Positions 50,730 to 62,329 are shown, numbered from the stretch's first letter. The stretch: DNA of 64,000 nucleotides from Lysobacterales bacterium 15-68-25 (GCA_002279065.1 NCKB01000001.1:1-64000), one strand, 5' to 3'. Translations and numbers: made by a program. The notes: generated by a model not told the origin, from the letters alone.

Positions 50730-50936
50730 ATGAGCGCAGGACAGGGCAGTACCGGCAACGTGATCGCGGCGGTGTGCAGCTTCTTCATCCCCGGCCTGGG
50801 CCAGCTGGTGCAGGGGCGCCTGCTCAAGGCGATCGTGATGTTCGTGCTGGCCGGCGTGCTGTGGATCTTCTGGCTGGGCTGGATCATCCACCTGTGGTCG
50901 ATCCTCGACGCGGCGATGTTCAAGCCGTCGAACTGA
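50730..50936 (+). CDS. Small TM2-like membrane protein, 68 aa
   Basis: A 68-aa protein with two hydrophobic helices. The short GLGQLVQGR motif between them resembles TM2 or DUF-type small membrane proteins. GGAGA 9 nt upstream of ATG 50730 supports translation. It is 16 nt before comF on the same strand. Function unknown. Confidence 0.72.
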   Translation: MSAGQGSTGNVIAAVCSFFIPGLGQLVQGRLLKAIVMFVLAGVLWIFWLGWIIHLWSILDAAMFKPSN

Positions 50937-50952
50937 CCGGCCTCGCCCGCGC

Positions 50953-51690
50953 ATGGATGCGCTCCGTTCCCGACTGGCCGACCTCGGCCGCTGGTTGCTG
51001 CCGGCGCGCTGCCTGCTGTGCGGTGCTGCCGGCCACGACGACCTGGATCTGTGCCGCGACTGCGCCGCCGAGCTGCCGCGAAACCGCGTCTGCTGTGCAC
51101 GCTGCGCCCTGCCGCTGGCGCTGCCGGCGGCGTTGTGCGGACGGTGCCAGCGGCGCGCGCCACCGTGGGATGGGGCATGGGCGCCGTTCCGCTACGGGTG
51201 GCCCGTGGACCGGCTGGAATCGCGCTTCAAGTTCGGAGGCGACCTCGCCGCCGGACGCTCGCTGGCGGCGCTGTGGCTGCGCGAATCCCGTCCGGTGTCG
51301 TTGCCGGACCTGATCCTCCCGGTGCCGCTGCATCGTGTGCGGCTGCGCCAGCGCGGCCACAACCAAGCGCTCGAGCTGGCGCGTCCGTTGGCACGGGCGT
51401 TGGGTCTGCCGTTACGCCACGACCTGCTGTTGCGCCCCCGCGCCACGGCGCCGCAGAGCGAGCTGGACGCAGTGGCCCGGCGGCGAAACGTGCGCGGCGC
51501 GTTCGCGCTGCACCCGGACGCGGAGCCACCTGCTCACGTGGCGATCGTCGATGACGTGATGACCACCGGCTCGACGCTGGCCGAGTGCGCTCGTCTCCTG
51601 CGCAAGGCGGGAGCAAGCAGGATCGATGTGTGGGTGCTCGCACGCGCTCCTGCGACAGGCGGGAGTCGTTCCGCTCGTGCGGCAAATTGA
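50953..51690 (+). CDS. comF: ComF family phosphoribosyltransferase-like protein
   Basis: A 245-aa protein. The N-terminus has a zinc finger (CLLCG, CRDC, CARC, CGRC), and the C-terminal PRT domain has VAIVDDVMTTGSTL with the PRPP loop. ComF is needed for DNA uptake in naturally competent bacteria. Its presence fits but does not prove competence. Confidence 0.9.
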   Translation: MDALRSRLADLGRWLLPARCLLCGAAGHDDLDLCRDCAAELPRNRVCCARCALPLALPAALCGRCQRRAPPWDGAWAPFRYGWPVDRLESRFKFGGDLAAGRSLAALWLRESRPVSLPDLILPVPLHRVRLRQRGHNQALELARPLARALGLPLRHDLLLRPRATAPQSELDAVARRRNVRGAFALHPDAEPPAHVAIVDDVMTTGSTLAECARLLRKAGASRIDVWVLARAPATGGSRSARAAN

Positions 51691-51700
51691 CTGGGATCAA

Positions 51701-51728
51701 TCAAGACACCCTCGCTGCGCGTCGATAA
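51701..51728 (+). promoter_or_regulatory. Candidate sigma-28 (FliA) promoter
   Basis: TCAAG at 51701-51705 and GTCGATAA at 51721-51728 (consensus GCCGATAA, one mismatch), spaced as in Pseudomonas FliA promoters. It lies 48 nt before the receptor ATG, consistent with flagellar-class control of a chemoreceptor. Confidence 0.45.
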
Positions 51729-51776
51729 CCGATCGATCGGGCGGTATGTCGCCCATGCCAGCCTTGCGAGCGTGAT

Positions 51777-53471
51777 ATGCGTATCAATCTTCCCGTGACC
51801 CAGCGCAGATACGAGTTGCGCGGGAACGATGCCCTGGTCTCCAAGACCGACCTGCGCGGTGTCATCACCTATTGCAACCCGTCCTTCGCCACGGTCAGCG
51901 GATTTGCCCGTGAGGAACTGATCGGCAAGGCGCACAACCTGATCCGCCACCCGGACATGCCGCGCGAGGCGTTCCGCGACATGTGGGACACGCTCAAGAC
52001 CGGCCGCCCCTGGACGGCCCTGGTCAAGAACCGGCGCAAGAACGGCGATTTCTACTGGGTGCGCGCCAACGTCACCCCCGTGGTCACCGAAGGCGAGATC
52101 ACCGGCTACATGTCGGTGCGCACCTGGGTGTCACCCGAGGACATCGCTGCGGCCGAGAAGGTCTATGCGCAGATCGCGGCGGCCGAGAAAGCCGGAAAGC
52201 GGTTGCCGCTGCGTCTGCGCGAGGGCCGCATCGAGCGGCCCGGCCCCCTGCATGCTCTGGCGCGCTGGATCGCCGAATCGACCCCGGCCCGCGTGGCCGT
52301 GGGTGTGGCGATCGGTGCCGCGCTGCCGTTCCTGCTCTCCCGCCTGCCTTGGGTGGCCGGGCACGAGAGCCTGGTGGCGCCGTTGGTCGTGGCGCTGGAA
52401 GTCATGGCCGCATTGTTCTTCTACCAACACGGCGTGTCGCGCGCGCTGGAGGATCTGGGCAGCAATGCGCGCGATGTCGCCGCCGGCGATCTGTCGCGCC
52501 CGCTGTTCAGTCGGGACAGTTTCCTGTCCCGTGCGGCCGGGCGGGAGCTGGACCAGCTCAGCGTGAACCTGCGCGCGGTGGTGGGCGACGTACGCGAGGA
52601 GGTACATCGCTTCGGTGGCACCGCCGAGGCCATCGCCGAGGCCGTAAACGACCTGGCCGAGCGCACCGAGTCGCAGGCCGCCAGCCTGGAGGAGGCCGCG
52701 GCGACCATGGAGGAATTCACCGCCACGCTGCAGCAGAACCGGGAACGTTCGCGCGAGGCGGCGCACACCGTCGATGGCGCGGCCCAGACGGCGGCACAGG
52801 GCCGCGGGGCGATCGCCGACGTGCGCGAGGCGATGAGCGCGATCCGGAAATCGTCCGACGACATCAACGAGATCATCGCCCTGGTCGACGAGCTGGCCTT
52901 CCAGACCAACCTGCTGGCGTTGAACGCCGCAGTGGAAGCGGCCCGTGCCGGTGAGCATGGTCGCGGCTTCGCGGTCGTCGCCGGGGAAGTACGCCAGCTC
53001 GCCCAGCGCAGCGCCAGCGCGGCCAAGGACATTCGCGGCCTGATCGGCACGGCGGGCGAGCATGTCCAACAGGGCCGCATTTCGGTCGAGGCCGCGGACC
53101 AGCGGATGGGAGCGATCGTCGAGGCGGTGGGGCGTGCCCGCTCGCTGGTGGGCGAGATCCATGCCTCGGCGGACGAGCAGACCGCCGCGATCAGCCAGAT
53201 CAACGACACCATCGCCAACCTCGACTCGGTCACCCAGCGCAATGCGGCGATGGCGTCGGAAACGCGGGCATCCGCCGCCACCCTGCGCCATCAGGCCCAG
53301 GTGCTCGGCGAGGCGGTGAGCGTGTTCCACATGGACGGGAGGGAGCGCGACGGCCTCGGCGGCGATGATCGACGTGACCACAACGGTCCGCGCGAGGACG
53401 ACGGCATGCCGCCGCGCCCGAACCCGGCGCGTGTATCCGCGAAGCGGCCCCGAATCGCGGTCTCAGCGTAG
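51777..53471 (+). CDS. Aer-like PAS methyl-accepting chemotaxis protein
   Basis: A 564-aa receptor. The PAS domain at about 15-125 ([32 protein letters not shown]) suggests FAD/redox sensing as in Aer. Two hydrophobic segments at about 175-220 anchor it. A HAMP-like linker is followed by the signalling domain with the conserved hairpin tip [23 protein letters not shown] near 380-400. No periplasmic sensor domain. Convergent with ubiA, with 9 nt of overlap. Confidence 0.92.
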   Translation: MRINLPVTQRRYELRGNDALVSKTDLRGVITYCNPSFATVSGFAREELIGKAHNLIRHPDMPREAFRDMWDTLKTGRPWTALVKNRRKNGDFYWVRANVTPVVTEGEITGYMSVRTWVSPEDIAAAEKVYAQIAAAEKAGKRLPLRLREGRIERPGPLHALARWIAESTPARVAVGVAIGAALPFLLSRLPWVAGHESLVAPLVVALEVMAALFFYQHGVSRALEDLGSNARDVAAGDLSRPLFSRDSFLSRAAGRELDQLSVNLRAVVGDVREEVHRFGGTAEAIAEAVNDLAERTESQAASLEEAAATMEEFTATLQQNRERSREAAHTVDGAAQTAAQGRGAIADVREAMSAIRKSSDDINEIIALVDELAFQTNLLALNAAVEAARAGEHGRGFAVVAGEVRQLAQRSASAAKDIRGLIGTAGEHVQQGRISVEAADQRMGAIVEAVGRARSLVGEIHASADEQTAAISQINDTIANLDSVTQRNAAMASETRASAATLRHQAQVLGEAVSVFHMDGRERDGLGGDDRRDHNGPREDDGMPPRPNPARVSAKRPRIAVSA

Positions 53472-54479
53472 CGCCAGCGCCAGCACGATCCCCACCCACA
53501 GCACCAGGCCGAGCCAGTTGTTGTGGCGGAACGCGGCCAGGCAGGCCTCGCGCTCGCGTCCGCGGATCCGCCACAGCTGGTGGCCGAACAGGCCGAGGCT
53601 GGCCAGCAGCGCCAGCCAGTACGGCCAGCCCAGGTGGGCGCGCTGGCCGACGAACAGCATCGCCAGCGCGAAGGTGGCCATCAGGATGGCGAGGATCGGC
53701 AGGTCCGCGTCGCCGAACAGGATCGCGGTGGACTTGGCACCGGCCTTGATGTCGTCCTCGCGGTCGACCATCGCGTACTCGGTGTCGTACACCACCGACC
53801 ACACCACGTTGCCCAGGAACAGCAGCCAGCCCAGCGGCGGCACGGTGTTGGACACGGCGGCGAAGGCCATCGGGATCGACCAGCCGAACGCGGCGCCCAG
53901 CACCACCTGCGGCATGTAGGTGTAGCGCTTGGTGAACGGGTACAGCGCGGCCAGCGCGGCGCCGGCGAAGGACAGCTTGATGGTCAGCGCGTTGGTGAAC
54001 AGCACCAGCACGAAGGCGAAAGCCAGCAGCACGCCGAACACGATCAGCGCCTCGCGCGGCGAGACCCGCCCGCTGGCGATCGGCCGGCCGGCGGTACGTG
54101 CCACCTGCGGGTCGAGCTTGCGGTCAGCGTAGTCGTTGATGGCGCAGCCGGCCGCGCGCATCGCGAACACGCCCAGGGTGAAGATGAGCAGGGTCGGCCA
54201 CGGCGGAAAATCGTCCGCCGCCAGCCACAGCGCCCACCAGGTCGGCCACAGCAGCAGCAGGGCGCCGATCGGCCGGTCCATGCGGGTGAGCACGAGGTAG
54301 TCGTGCGCCTTCGCACGCAGCGTCGGCGGCAACGGGGCAAGCAGGGCGTCCAGTACCCGGGTCGCCCGTTTCGAGGCATCGGCCGGCCGCGGCGCGGCGC
54401 GAGGCGGCGACTGCCGCGGGCGGACGGGCGGCGAGGGCGGAGCGGGGCGGCGGGGGCGTTTGCGTGAGGTCGGAGCCAT
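53463..54479 (-). CDS. ubiA: 4-hydroxybenzoate octaprenyltransferase
   Basis: A 338-aa membrane prenyltransferase for ubiquinone synthesis. The Asp motifs are NDYADRKLD and DREDDIKAG. An unusual basic Pro/Arg-rich stretch of about 40 residues precedes the usual start of the family. ATG 54479 was used; the extension is uncertain and a later start is possible. Convergent with the receptor gene. Confidence 0.93.
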   Translation of the reverse strand: MAPTSRKRPRRPAPPSPPVRPRQSPPRAAPRPADASKRATRVLDALLAPLPPTLRAKAHDYLVLTRMDRPIGALLLLWPTWWALWLAADDFPPWPTLLIFTLGVFAMRAAGCAINDYADRKLDPQVARTAGRPIASGRVSPREALIVFGVLLAFAFVLVLFTNALTIKLSFAGAALAALYPFTKRYTYMPQVVLGAAFGWSIPMAFAAVSNTVPPLGWLLFLGNVVWSVVYDTEYAMVDREDDIKAGAKSTAILFGDADLPILAILMATFALAMLFVGQRAHLGWPYWLALLASLGLFGHQLWRIRGREREACLAAFRHNNWLGLVLWVGIVLALALR

Positions 54480-54645
54480 CGGCAAAGTCTAGCGTGCACG
54501 GCCGGCGGGAAGCCCGGCACACGCCCCGGTTCCGGCCTCCCGACCTCAAGTTGTCACGGGGTGGGTCGATACCGAATGCACTGGCATCGCCCGATGCCGG
54601 GCATCCGGGGATGGATGCCCGAACCCTGTCCAATCCGGGAGTTCC

Positions 54646-55719
54646 GTGTCCATCGACCGTGTCGCCACCATCGGCCCCGTGCCACCGATGCCCGCGGAGG
54701 CGCCGGGCTGGGTGACCAGCGGCGAGGCCGGGCAGGCGCGGGTGGTCGACTCGGTCGCGCACTTCACGCACCAGCGCGACACCGAGGCGCTGGACCACAG
54801 CCTCACGTTGTCCCTGGCCGAGCTGGCCGACGCGCGTGCGGTGACCCTGTACAAGCGGGCGGGCGAGCATGCCGGGCCGCAGGGGAGCGTGGTGCGCTGC
54901 TCGCGCAACGCACTGGGCCGCTTCAACGTCGAGCTGGTGCCGCGAACGACCGATGCCGCCGCCGAGCTCCTGCTGCAGCAGGGCGAGCGCGATGGCGGCT
55001 GCGTGCGGCTGCGCGATGGCAGCTACGGCTTGCTCGTGCCGATCCGCCACGAGGGCCGGATGATCGGTGCGCTGATGCTCGAATCGGAGCATCCGCTTGA
55101 GATGCTGCGTCCCCTGGTCGAGGGCTTTGCCCGCATCTACGCCAATTACGTCGGCCTGCTCGACGAGAGCGAGCGCGACAAGCTGACCGCCCTGTACAAC
55201 CGCCGCAGCTTCGATCGCCACCTGCAGCGGCAGCTCCATGGCACCCGCCCGCGCGAAGGCGAGGAGGGCAGCCAGACCTGGCTGGCCATCATGGACATCG
55301 ACCATTTCAAGCGCATCAACGACACCTGGGGTCACCTGTATGGCGACGAGGTGATCCTGATGATCGCCCAGCAGATGCGGGCCAGTTTCCGCCGCGGTGA
55401 CGCACTGTTCCGTTTCGGCGGCGAGGAATTCGTGGTGCTGCTGCCGGCGGTCGACGAAGCGGCGGCGCTGGCTGCGCTGGAGCGCTTCCGCGGTCGGGTC
55501 GCTGACCATGCATTCCCCCAGGTCGGCCGCGTCACGGTCAGCATCGGCTTCGCCGGGATCGGGGCAAACGACTATCCGGCCACCGTGCTGGATCGCGCCG
55601 ACAAGGCGCTGTACTTCGCCAAGAACCACGGCCGCAACCAGGTCTTCAGCTACGAGGCCCTGCGCGCCCGCGGCGCGCTGGAAGGGGACGTGAGCGCCGG
55701 CAGCGTCGACCTGTTCTGA
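54646..55719 (+). CDS. GAF-like/GGDEF diguanylate cyclase
   Basis: A 357-aa cytoplasmic enzyme. The N-terminal part (about 35-175) reads as a GAF-like sensor (VTLYKRAGEHAG, GLLVPIRHEGRMIGALML). The GGDEF domain contains the active FGGEEF motif and DIDHFKRINDTWGH; an RxxD I-site (RRGD) lies five residues before GGEEF, so feedback inhibition by c-di-GMP is likely. GTG 54646 has GGGAG 4 nt upstream. Confidence 0.92.
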   Translation: MSIDRVATIGPVPPMPAEAPGWVTSGEAGQARVVDSVAHFTHQRDTEALDHSLTLSLAELADARAVTLYKRAGEHAGPQGSVVRCSRNALGRFNVELVPRTTDAAAELLLQQGERDGGCVRLRDGSYGLLVPIRHEGRMIGALMLESEHPLEMLRPLVEGFARIYANYVGLLDESERDKLTALYNRRSFDRHLQRQLHGTRPREGEEGSQTWLAIMDIDHFKRINDTWGHLYGDEVILMIAQQMRASFRRGDALFRFGGEEFVVLLPAVDEAAALAALERFRGRVADHAFPQVGRVTVSIGFAGIGANDYPATVLDRADKALYFAKNHGRNQVFSYEALRARGALEGDVSAGSVDLF

Positions 55720-55731
55720 GCGCCCACGGAA

Positions 55732-57303
55732 TCAGACCGCGCGCAACGCCTCGGTCCGGATGGTTGCCGGCGCCTCGCACAGCAGCAGCCGATAGGCCGG
55801 GTTGGCGCTCTCGTCGCGATGCGGATAACCCAGCGTGTCGAGGAAACGCGCGAACAGGTCGCGCTCGGCCGGCGGCACCTGCAGGCCGACCAGGATCTGG
55901 CCGTGGTCGGCGCCCTGGTTGCGGTAGTGGAACAGGCTGACGTTCCAGTCCGGGTGCAGCTGCGCCAGGAAGCGCAGCAGCGCGCCGGGGCGCTCGGGAA
56001 AGTCGAAGCGGTACAGCCGTTCGTCCTGCGCCAGCGGCGAGCGGCCGCCGACCATGTGCCGCAGGTGCAGCTTGGCCAACTCGTCGTCGGACAGGTCCAG
56101 CACGCCGAAGCCCTGCGCGCGGAAGGCGCGCGCCAGCGCCTCGCTCTCCTCGCGCCCGCCGGTGCGCACGCCGACGAACAGGTGCGCCTCGCGGGTGTCG
56201 CCGATGCGGTAGTTGAACTCGGTCAGGCTGTGCCCGCCCAGTACCTCGCAGAAGCGGCGGAAGCTGCCGCGCTCCTCCGGGATGGTGACCGCGAACAGCG
56301 CCTCGCGCCGCTCGCCCACCTCGGCGCGATCGGCGACGAAGCCGAGCCGGTCGAAATTCATGTTGGCGCCGGAACAGACCGCCACCAGCGTCTGGTCCTT
56401 GAGGCCGTGCGCGGCGGCGTACTGCTTCAGGCCGGCGATCGCCAGCGCGCCGGAGGGTTCCGGCACGGTGCGGGTGTCGGTGAACACGTCCTTGATCGCC
56501 GCGCAGATCGCGTCGGTGTCGACGCAGATCATGTCGTCCACGTATTGCCGGCAGATCGCGAAGGTGAGCGCGCCGACCTGCTTCACTGCGGTGCCGTCGG
56601 CGAACAGCCCGACCTCGTCCAGCACCACCCGCTCGTCGGCGGCCAGCGAGCGCGCCATCGCGTTCGCCGCCGTGCTCTGCACGCCGATCACCTTCACCTC
56701 CGGCCGCACCGCCTTGACGAAGGCGGCGACGCCGGCCAGCAGGCCGCCACCGCCAACCGGTACGAAGATCGCGTGCAGCGGGCCGGCGTGCTGGCGCAGC
56801 ACTTCCATGCCGACCGTGCCCTGGCCGGCGATCACGTCCGGATCGTCGAACGGATGCACCAGGGTGTAGCCGTGTTCGGCCTGCAGGCGGGCGGCCTCGG
56901 CCTGCGCCTCGCTGTAGGAGTCGCCGGCCAGCACCACCGTGACCGCATCCCCACCGATCGCGCGCACCGCATCCACCTTCACCTGCGGCGCGGTCTGCGG
57001 CATCACGATGGTGGCGCGCACGCCCAGCCGCGCCGCGGCCAGCGCCACGCCCTGGGCATGGTTGCCGGCGGAAGCGGCGATCACGCCGCGCGCGCGTGCC
57101 GGCGCGTCCAGGTGGACCATCTTGTTGTAGGCGCCGCGCAGCTTGAACGAGAACACCGGCTGGTTGTCCTCGCGCTTGAGCAGCACGTTGTTGCCGAGCC
57201 GCCGCGACAGGGCGGGGGCCGGATCGAGCTCGGACTCGCGCGCGACCTCGTAGACGCGCGCGGTGAGCACGCGGCGCAGCAGGTCGAGGCCGTCGTCGCC
57301 CAT
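55732..57303 (-). CDS. ilvA: Threonine ammonia-lyase, biosynthetic
   Basis: A 523-aa PLP enzyme that makes 2-oxobutanoate for isoleucine. The PLP Lys is in FSFKLRGAYN, and SAGNHAQGVALAA and PVGGGGLLAG are signatures. The last about 190 residues hold two ACT-like domains for feedback by isoleucine. ATG 57303 was used; a TTG 9 nt earlier would overlap the ACT-subunit stop. Confidence 0.95.
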   Translation of the reverse strand: MGDDGLDLLRRVLTARVYEVARESELDPAPALSRRLGNNVLLKREDNQPVFSFKLRGAYNKMVHLDAPARARGVIAASAGNHAQGVALAAARLGVRATIVMPQTAPQVKVDAVRAIGGDAVTVVLAGDSYSEAQAEAARLQAEHGYTLVHPFDDPDVIAGQGTVGMEVLRQHAGPLHAIFVPVGGGGLLAGVAAFVKAVRPEVKVIGVQSTAANAMARSLAADERVVLDEVGLFADGTAVKQVGALTFAICRQYVDDMICVDTDAICAAIKDVFTDTRTVPEPSGALAIAGLKQYAAAHGLKDQTLVAVCSGANMNFDRLGFVADRAEVGERREALFAVTIPEERGSFRRFCEVLGGHSLTEFNYRIGDTREAHLFVGVRTGGREESEALARAFRAQGFGVLDLSDDELAKLHLRHMVGGRSPLAQDERLYRFDFPERPGALLRFLAQLHPDWNVSLFHYRNQGADHGQILVGLQVPPAERDLFARFLDTLGYPHRDESANPAYRLLLCEAPATIRTEALRAV

Positions 57304-57308
57304 CGCGT

Positions 57309-57581
57309 TCAAGCGCCTGCGGCCGGATCGGACGGCACCGCCACCGGCGACGGCAACTCCACCGCCTCGATCACGTCCACCAGCTTGCGCGCCTGCTTGA
57401 GGATCTGGTCGATCGAATCGTCGCTGCCGTGGGTGACCAGGGTCAGCCGCGATACTTCGATGTCAGCGGTCGGCGCCACGTTGAGCGAGTCGATGTTGTA
57501 GCCGCGCGAGGAAAACAGTCCGGCGACGCGCACCAGCGCGCCGGATTCGTTCTGCAGCAGGATCGATAGCGTGTGTTTCAT
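57309..57581 (-). CDS. ilvM: Acetolactate synthase small (ACT) subunit
   Basis: A 90-aa protein with one ACT domain ([29 protein letters not shown]). Like IlvM or IlvN it regulates the large subunit encoded immediately upstream. The symbol follows the ilvG-ilvM gene order; sequence alone does not separate the isoforms. Confidence 0.9.
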   Translation of the reverse strand: MKHTLSILLQNESGALVRVAGLFSSRGYNIDSLNVAPTADIEVSRLTLVTHGSDDSIDQILKQARKLVDVIEAVELPSPVAVPSDPAAGA

Positions 57582-57616
57582 CTTTGGTATCGGGTCGGGC
57601 CAGCGTGGGGCCGGCG

Positions 57617-59500
57617 TCAGAACATGTCCGCGGGCGAGCCGTCGGCGGCCTCGGGCGGCGTGCGCGAGGCGATGTGGTCGCCGGTGATCATCTGCGCGTA
57701 GGTCATGCCGGGGCCGACCATCGGATAGACGCCGGCGTCCGGATCGATGATCACCTCGAGGAAGGCCGGGCCTTCGAACGCGAGGAAGTCGGCGACCACG
57801 CGGGCGATGTCGGCCGGCTGGTCCAGCCGCTGCGCCCAGGCGAAGCCGTCGGCCTGCGCGGCCTTGACGAAGTCCTTGGTGTGCAGGGTCTTGTCCGACG
57901 AGGCGAAGCGGCTCTCGAAGAACAGCTTCTGCCACTGCCGCACCATGCCGTCGCCGGCGTTGTTGAACACCACCACCTTCAGCGGCAGGCCGTAGGTGGT
58001 CACCGTTTCCAGCTCGCCGAAGTTCATGCGGATGCTGGCGTCGCCGTCGATGTCGATCACCAGCGCGTCCGGCCGCGCGAACTGCGCGCCGATCGCCGCC
58101 GGCAGGCCGAAGCCCATCGTGCCCATCGAGCCGGAGGTGAGCCACTGCCGCGGTCCGCGGAAGTCGAAGTACTGCGCGGCCCACATCTGGTGCTGGCCGA
58201 CGCCGGTGGCGATGATCGCGCGGCCGTCGGTGATGCGGTTGATCGCCTCGATCACCGCATACGGCTGGATCATCGCGCTGGCGCGGTCGTAGTTCATCGC
58301 ATGCACGCGCTTGAGTTCGGCCACGTGCCGGTGCCACGCCGCGTAACGGCCGTCGGACTGCGGACGGAAACCCTGCGCCTTGCCGTAGCGGCGCAGCCGG
58401 TCCAGCGTGCGCACCAGCGGACCGCAGTGGTGCCACTGCACCGCCTTCACCTTGCCGATCTCGGCCGGGTCGATGTCGACCTGGGCGATGGTGCGCGCGC
58501 GCGGCGCGAACTTCGCCGGCACGCCGGCCACGCGGTCGTCGAAGCGCGCGCCCAGCGCCAGCACGAAGTCGCAGTCCTCCACCGCGTAGTTGGCGTAGGC
58601 GGTGCCGTGCATGCCCAGCATGTGCAGGGCGAGGGGCGAGGTGGTGTCCACCGCGCCGATGCCCATCAGGGTGGTGGTCACCGGCAGGCCGAAGGCTTCG
58701 GCGAAGGCGCGCAGCGCCTCGGCGGCTTCCGCGGCGATGATGCCGCCGCCGGCGTAGATCAGCGGCCGCTTCGCCTGGCCCAGCGCGGCAAAGAAGGCCG
58801 CGCAATCGGCGTCGGTCAGGTGCGCCTGCTCCACCGCGCGCATCCGTGCCCGATAACCGGGAATCGCCAGCTGGCCCTCGCCCTGGAAGGTCAGCGTGGC
58901 GTTCTGCACGTCCTTGGGGATGTCCACCACCACCGGGCCGGGGCGGCCGCTGCGCGCCAGTTCGAAGGCGGTGCGCAGGGTCGGTTCCAGCTTCGCCGGG
59001 TCGGTGACCAGGAACACGTGCTTGGCGCAGCCGCTCATGATGCTGCTGATCGGCGCCTCCTGGAACGCGTCGCTGCCGATCGCCGCGGTGGGTACCTGGC
59101 CGCAGATCACCACCATCGGGATCGAGTCGGCCATCGAGTCGCGCACCGGGGTCACCGTGTTGGTGGCGCCGGGGCCGGAGGTGACCACCGCCACGCCGAC
59201 CTTGCCCGACGCGCGGGCGTAGCCGGCGGCCATGAAGCCCGCCCCCTGCTCGTTGGCCGGCACGATCAGCGGCATCGCATCGCGGCCGTCCTCGCGCGGG
59301 TGCTCGGCGTTATAGCGGAACACCGCGTCGTACACCGGCAGGATGGCGCCGCCGGAGTAGCCGAACAGTACGTCCGCGCCCTCGTCGGCGAGTACCTGCA
59401 CCACGATCTCGGCACCGGTCATCGGGGTGCCGGCGAGCGGGTGCACGCCGGGCGGCGGCAGGATCGGCGCGGGATCGGACTTCACGGTCTGCACGTTCAC
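57617..59500 (-). CDS. ilvG: Acetolactate synthase large subunit
   Basis: A 627-aa TPP enzyme that forms acetolactate or acetohydroxybutyrate. The catalytic Glu is in [15 protein letters not shown], and the TPP/Mg motif is [14 protein letters not shown] 59500 with AGGAA about 8 nt upstream was used; a TTG start 15 nt earlier is possible. It lies 70 nt after ilvC, across a strong hairpin. Confidence 0.95.
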   Translation of the reverse strand: MNVQTVKSDPAPILPPPGVHPLAGTPMTGAEIVVQVLADEGADVLFGYSGGAILPVYDAVFRYNAEHPREDGRDAMPLIVPANEQGAGFMAAGYARASGKVGVAVVTSGPGATNTVTPVRDSMADSIPMVVICGQVPTAAIGSDAFQEAPISSIMSGCAKHVFLVTDPAKLEPTLRTAFELARSGRPGPVVVDIPKDVQNATLTFQGEGQLAIPGYRARMRAVEQAHLTDADCAAFFAALGQAKRPLIYAGGGIIAAEAAEALRAFAEAFGLPVTTTLMGIGAVDTTSPLALHMLGMHGTAYANYAVEDCDFVLALGARFDDRVAGVPAKFAPRARTIAQVDIDPAEIGKVKAVQWHHCGPLVRTLDRLRRYGKAQGFRPQSDGRYAAWHRHVAELKRVHAMNYDRASAMIQPYAVIEAINRITDGRAIIATGVGQHQMWAAQYFDFRGPRQWLTSGSMGTMGFGLPAAIGAQFARPDALVIDIDGDASIRMNFGELETVTTYGLPLKVVVFNNAGDGMVRQWQKLFFESRFASSDKTLHTKDFVKAAQADGFAWAQRLDQPADIARVVADFLAFEGPAFLEVIIDPDAGVYPMVGPGMTYAQMITGDHIASRTPPEAADGSPADMF

Positions 59501-59529
59501 GGGACGGTTCCTCAAGCGTTGCGTTCGGT

Positions 59530-59557
59530 CCGGCCGCGCGCGATCACGCGCGGCCGG
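59530..59557. repeat. Perfect 11-bp hairpin between ilvC and ilvG
   Basis: ccggccgcgcg (59530-59540) and cgcgcggccgg (59547-59557), with a 6-nt loop, lie inside the operon with no T-run. This points to an mRNA-stability or processing element rather than a terminator. Confidence 0.7.
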
Positions 59558-59570
59558 CGGGTCGACGACT

Positions 59571-60593
59571 TCAGCCGACCTTCTTCAGCGGTTCGCCGGC
59601 AGCGGCGGGTTGTGCATTGCCGGTCTGCAGCCACGGCATGCGGGCGCGCAGGGCGGCGCCGACCTGCTCGATCGGGTGGTCGAGATCGGCCTGCTTGAGC
59701 TTCTTGTAGTTCGGCAGGCCGGCCTTGTATTCCTCGGTCCAGTTCTTCGCGAAGGTGCCGTCCTGGATGTCCTTCAGCACGTCCTTCATGCGTGCCTTCA
59801 CGCCGGCGTCGATCACCCGCGGGCCGCTGACGTAGTCGCCGTACTGCGCGGTCTCGGAGATGAACTGCAGCATCTTGGTGAGGCCGCCTTCGTAGAACAG
59901 GTCGACGATCAGCTTCAGCTCGTGCATCACCTCGTAGTAGGCGATCTCCGGCTGGTAACCGGCTTCCACCAGGGTCTCGAAGCCGGCCTTTACCAGCTCG
60001 CTGGCGCCACCGCAGAGCACGGCCTGCTCGCCGAACAGGTCGGTCTCGGTCTCTTCCTTGAAGTCGGTCTTGATCAGCAGGGCGCGGCCGCCGCCGATGC
60101 CGTCGGCGTAGGCGTGGGCCTTGGCCTCGGCTTGGCCGCTGACGTCCTGGTAGACCGCCCAGATGCTCGGCACGCCACGACCGCGCTCGTACTCGGTACG
60201 CACCAGTGCGCCGGGGCCCTTCGGCGCGACCAGGATCACGTCGATGTCCTTGCGCGGGGTGATCTGACCGAAGTGCACGTTGAAGCCGTGCGCGAACAGC
60301 AGCGCGGCACCCGGCTTGATGTTTGGCTCGATCGACTCGGTGTACAGCGTCGGCTGCACCATGTCCGGGGTCAGCACGGCGACCAGGTCGGCGCCCTTCA
60401 CTGCCTCGCCCGGCTCGACCACGGTGAAGCCCTCGGCCTTGGCCTTGTGCCAGGTCGGGCCGTTCGGGCGCAGCCCGACCACCACGTCGAGGCCGGAGTC
60501 GCGCAGGTTCAGCGCATGGGCGCGGCCCTGGCTGCCGTAGCCGAGCACGGCGATGCGGCCCTTGGCGAGGAGGTTGTCGTTGTTCGTGCTCAT
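59571..60593 (-). CDS. ilvC: Ketol-acid reductoisomerase (class I)
   Basis: A 340-aa NADPH-dependent enzyme of valine and isoleucine synthesis. The nucleotide motif is [19 protein letters not shown] near 16-34, and the KARI domain contains [19 protein letters not shown]. The start overlaps the ilvD stop (ATGA). Confidence 0.96.
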   Translation of the reverse strand: MSTNNDNLLAKGRIAVLGYGSQGRAHALNLRDSGLDVVVGLRPNGPTWHKAKAEGFTVVEPGEAVKGADLVAVLTPDMVQPTLYTESIEPNIKPGAALLFAHGFNVHFGQITPRKDIDVILVAPKGPGALVRTEYERGRGVPSIWAVYQDVSGQAEAKAHAYADGIGGGRALLIKTDFKEETETDLFGEQAVLCGGASELVKAGFETLVEAGYQPEIAYYEVMHELKLIVDLFYEGGLTKMLQFISETAQYGDYVSGPRVIDAGVKARMKDVLKDIQDGTFAKNWTEEYKAGLPNYKKLKQADLDHPIEQVGAALRARMPWLQTGNAQPAAAGEPLKKVG

Positions 60594-62305
60594 GCGGTGA
60601 CTCCTTGGGTGTGTTCTTCGGAAGCTTTGGCCGCCGGGGCGGCCGACGTGGATGGGGCATAGGCGCGGGTGATCGCGCCGTCGGAAGCGGAGCCGACCAG
60701 TCGTGCGTACTTGGCCAGGGCGCCGTGGGTGACCTTGGGCGGCGGCGGTGTCCAGCCGGCGCGGCGGGCGTCGAGGTCGGCGGTGGTGCGCAGCTCGCGC
60801 TTCTCGCCGTCGATCACCACGCGGTCGCCGTCCTGCAGCAGGCCGATGGGACCGCCGCGGGCCGCTTCCGGCGCGATGTGGCCGACCATGAAGCCGTGGG
60901 TGGCGCCGGAGAAACGGCCGTCGGTGATCAGCGCGACGTCGTTGCCCAGACCGCGACCGACCAGGGCGGCGGTGACGCCGAGCATCTCGCGCATGCCGGG
61001 GCCGCCGGCCGGACCTTCGTTGCGGATCACCACCACGTCGCCCTTGGCGATGCCGCCGGACTGCACGGCGGCGAACGCGGCCTCCTCGCTTTCGAACACG
61101 CGGGCCGGACCCTCGAACTGGGTGCCGGTCTTGCCGGCCAGCTTGAGGATGCAGCCCTCGGGGGCGAGGTTGCCGTAGAGGATCGAGTAGCCGCCGCGCG
61201 GCTTCAGCGGTGCGCCCACCGGGTGGATCACGTCCTGGTGGTCGGCGCGCGGTGCGGCCTCGGCCTCGGCGAACAGCGAGCGGCCGGTGACGGTCGGCGT
61301 GTCGGCAAGCATGCCGGCGGCGATCAGTTCCTGCGCGACGCGGGCGGCACCGCCGGCACCGAACATCTCCACCGCGGTGTAGCGGCCGCCGGGCAGCAGG
61401 TCGGCGATCACCGGGGTGCGTACCGAGGCGGGCTCGAAGTCCTCGATGCTCCACTCCACGCCGGCCTCGCGGGCGATCGCCAGCAGGTGCAGCACCGCGT
61501 TGGTGGAGCCGGCGGTGGCGGCGACCATGCGGGCGGCGTTCTGGAACGCGGTGCGGCTTAGCAGGTCGGACGGGCGGCGGTTGGCCTTCAGGCATTCCAT
61601 CACCAGCTCGCCGCAGCGGTAGGCTGCCTGCTGCTTGGCCGGATGGGTGGCCGGGATGTCGTTGAAGCCCATCGGCGACAGGCCCAGCGTGGTCAGCACC
61701 ATCGCCATGGTGTTGGCGGTGAACTGGCCGCCGCAGGCGCCGGCGCCCGGGCAGGCGTCGCGTTCGACTGCGGTCAGCTCGGCATCGTCGATTTTGCCGG
61801 CACCGTGCGCGCCGACGGCCTCGAACACCTGCTGGATGGTGATCGGGTGGTTGTCGTGGTTGCCGTGGGCGATGGTGCCGCCGTACAGCGCCACGCCGGG
61901 AATGTTCAGCCGCGCCAGCGCCATCGCCGCGGCGGGGATGGTCTTGTCGCAGCCGCACAGCACCACCATCGCGTCCAGCGAATGGCCGTCCACGGCCAGC
62001 TCGATCGAGTCGGCGATCACCTCGCGGCTGACCAGCGAGGCGCGCATGCCGGGTGTGCCCATCGCCATGCCGTCGGTGATCGCGATGGTGTTGAACTCGA
62101 TCGGCGTGCCGCCCGCGGCGCGCACGCCGGCGGTAGCCGCGTCGGCCAGTTCGCGCAGGTTGAGGTTGCACGGGCTGACGTTCGACCAGGTGTGCACGAT
62201 CGCCACCAGCGGCTTGGCGATCGCCGCGTCGTCCAGGCCCGTGGCCCGCATCATCGCGCGTGCCGGTGCGCGATCGGGGCCGGTTTTCATCACATCACTG
62301 CGCAT
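60590..62305 (-). CDS. ilvD: Dihydroxy-acid dehydratase
   Basis: A 571-aa iron-sulfur enzyme that dehydrates dihydroxy acids. Cluster Cys residues are seen in [15 protein letters not shown] and [16 protein letters not shown] precedes ATG 62305. ilvD and ilvC overlap by 4 nt. Confidence 0.95.
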   Translation of the reverse strand: MRSDVMKTGPDRAPARAMMRATGLDDAAIAKPLVAIVHTWSNVSPCNLNLRELADAATAGVRAAGGTPIEFNTIAITDGMAMGTPGMRASLVSREVIADSIELAVDGHSLDAMVVLCGCDKTIPAAAMALARLNIPGVALYGGTIAHGNHDNHPITIQQVFEAVGAHGAGKIDDAELTAVERDACPGAGACGGQFTANTMAMVLTTLGLSPMGFNDIPATHPAKQQAAYRCGELVMECLKANRRPSDLLSRTAFQNAARMVAATAGSTNAVLHLLAIAREAGVEWSIEDFEPASVRTPVIADLLPGGRYTAVEMFGAGGAARVAQELIAAGMLADTPTVTGRSLFAEAEAAPRADHQDVIHPVGAPLKPRGGYSILYGNLAPEGCILKLAGKTGTQFEGPARVFESEEAAFAAVQSGGIAKGDVVVIRNEGPAGGPGMREMLGVTAALVGRGLGNDVALITDGRFSGATHGFMVGHIAPEAARGGPIGLLQDGDRVVIDGEKRELRTTADLDARRAGWTPPPPKVTHGALAKYARLVGSASDGAITRAYAPSTSAAPAAKASEEHTQGVTA

Positions 62306-62329
62306 CGGTTGCTCCCGTGGAACGGATAG

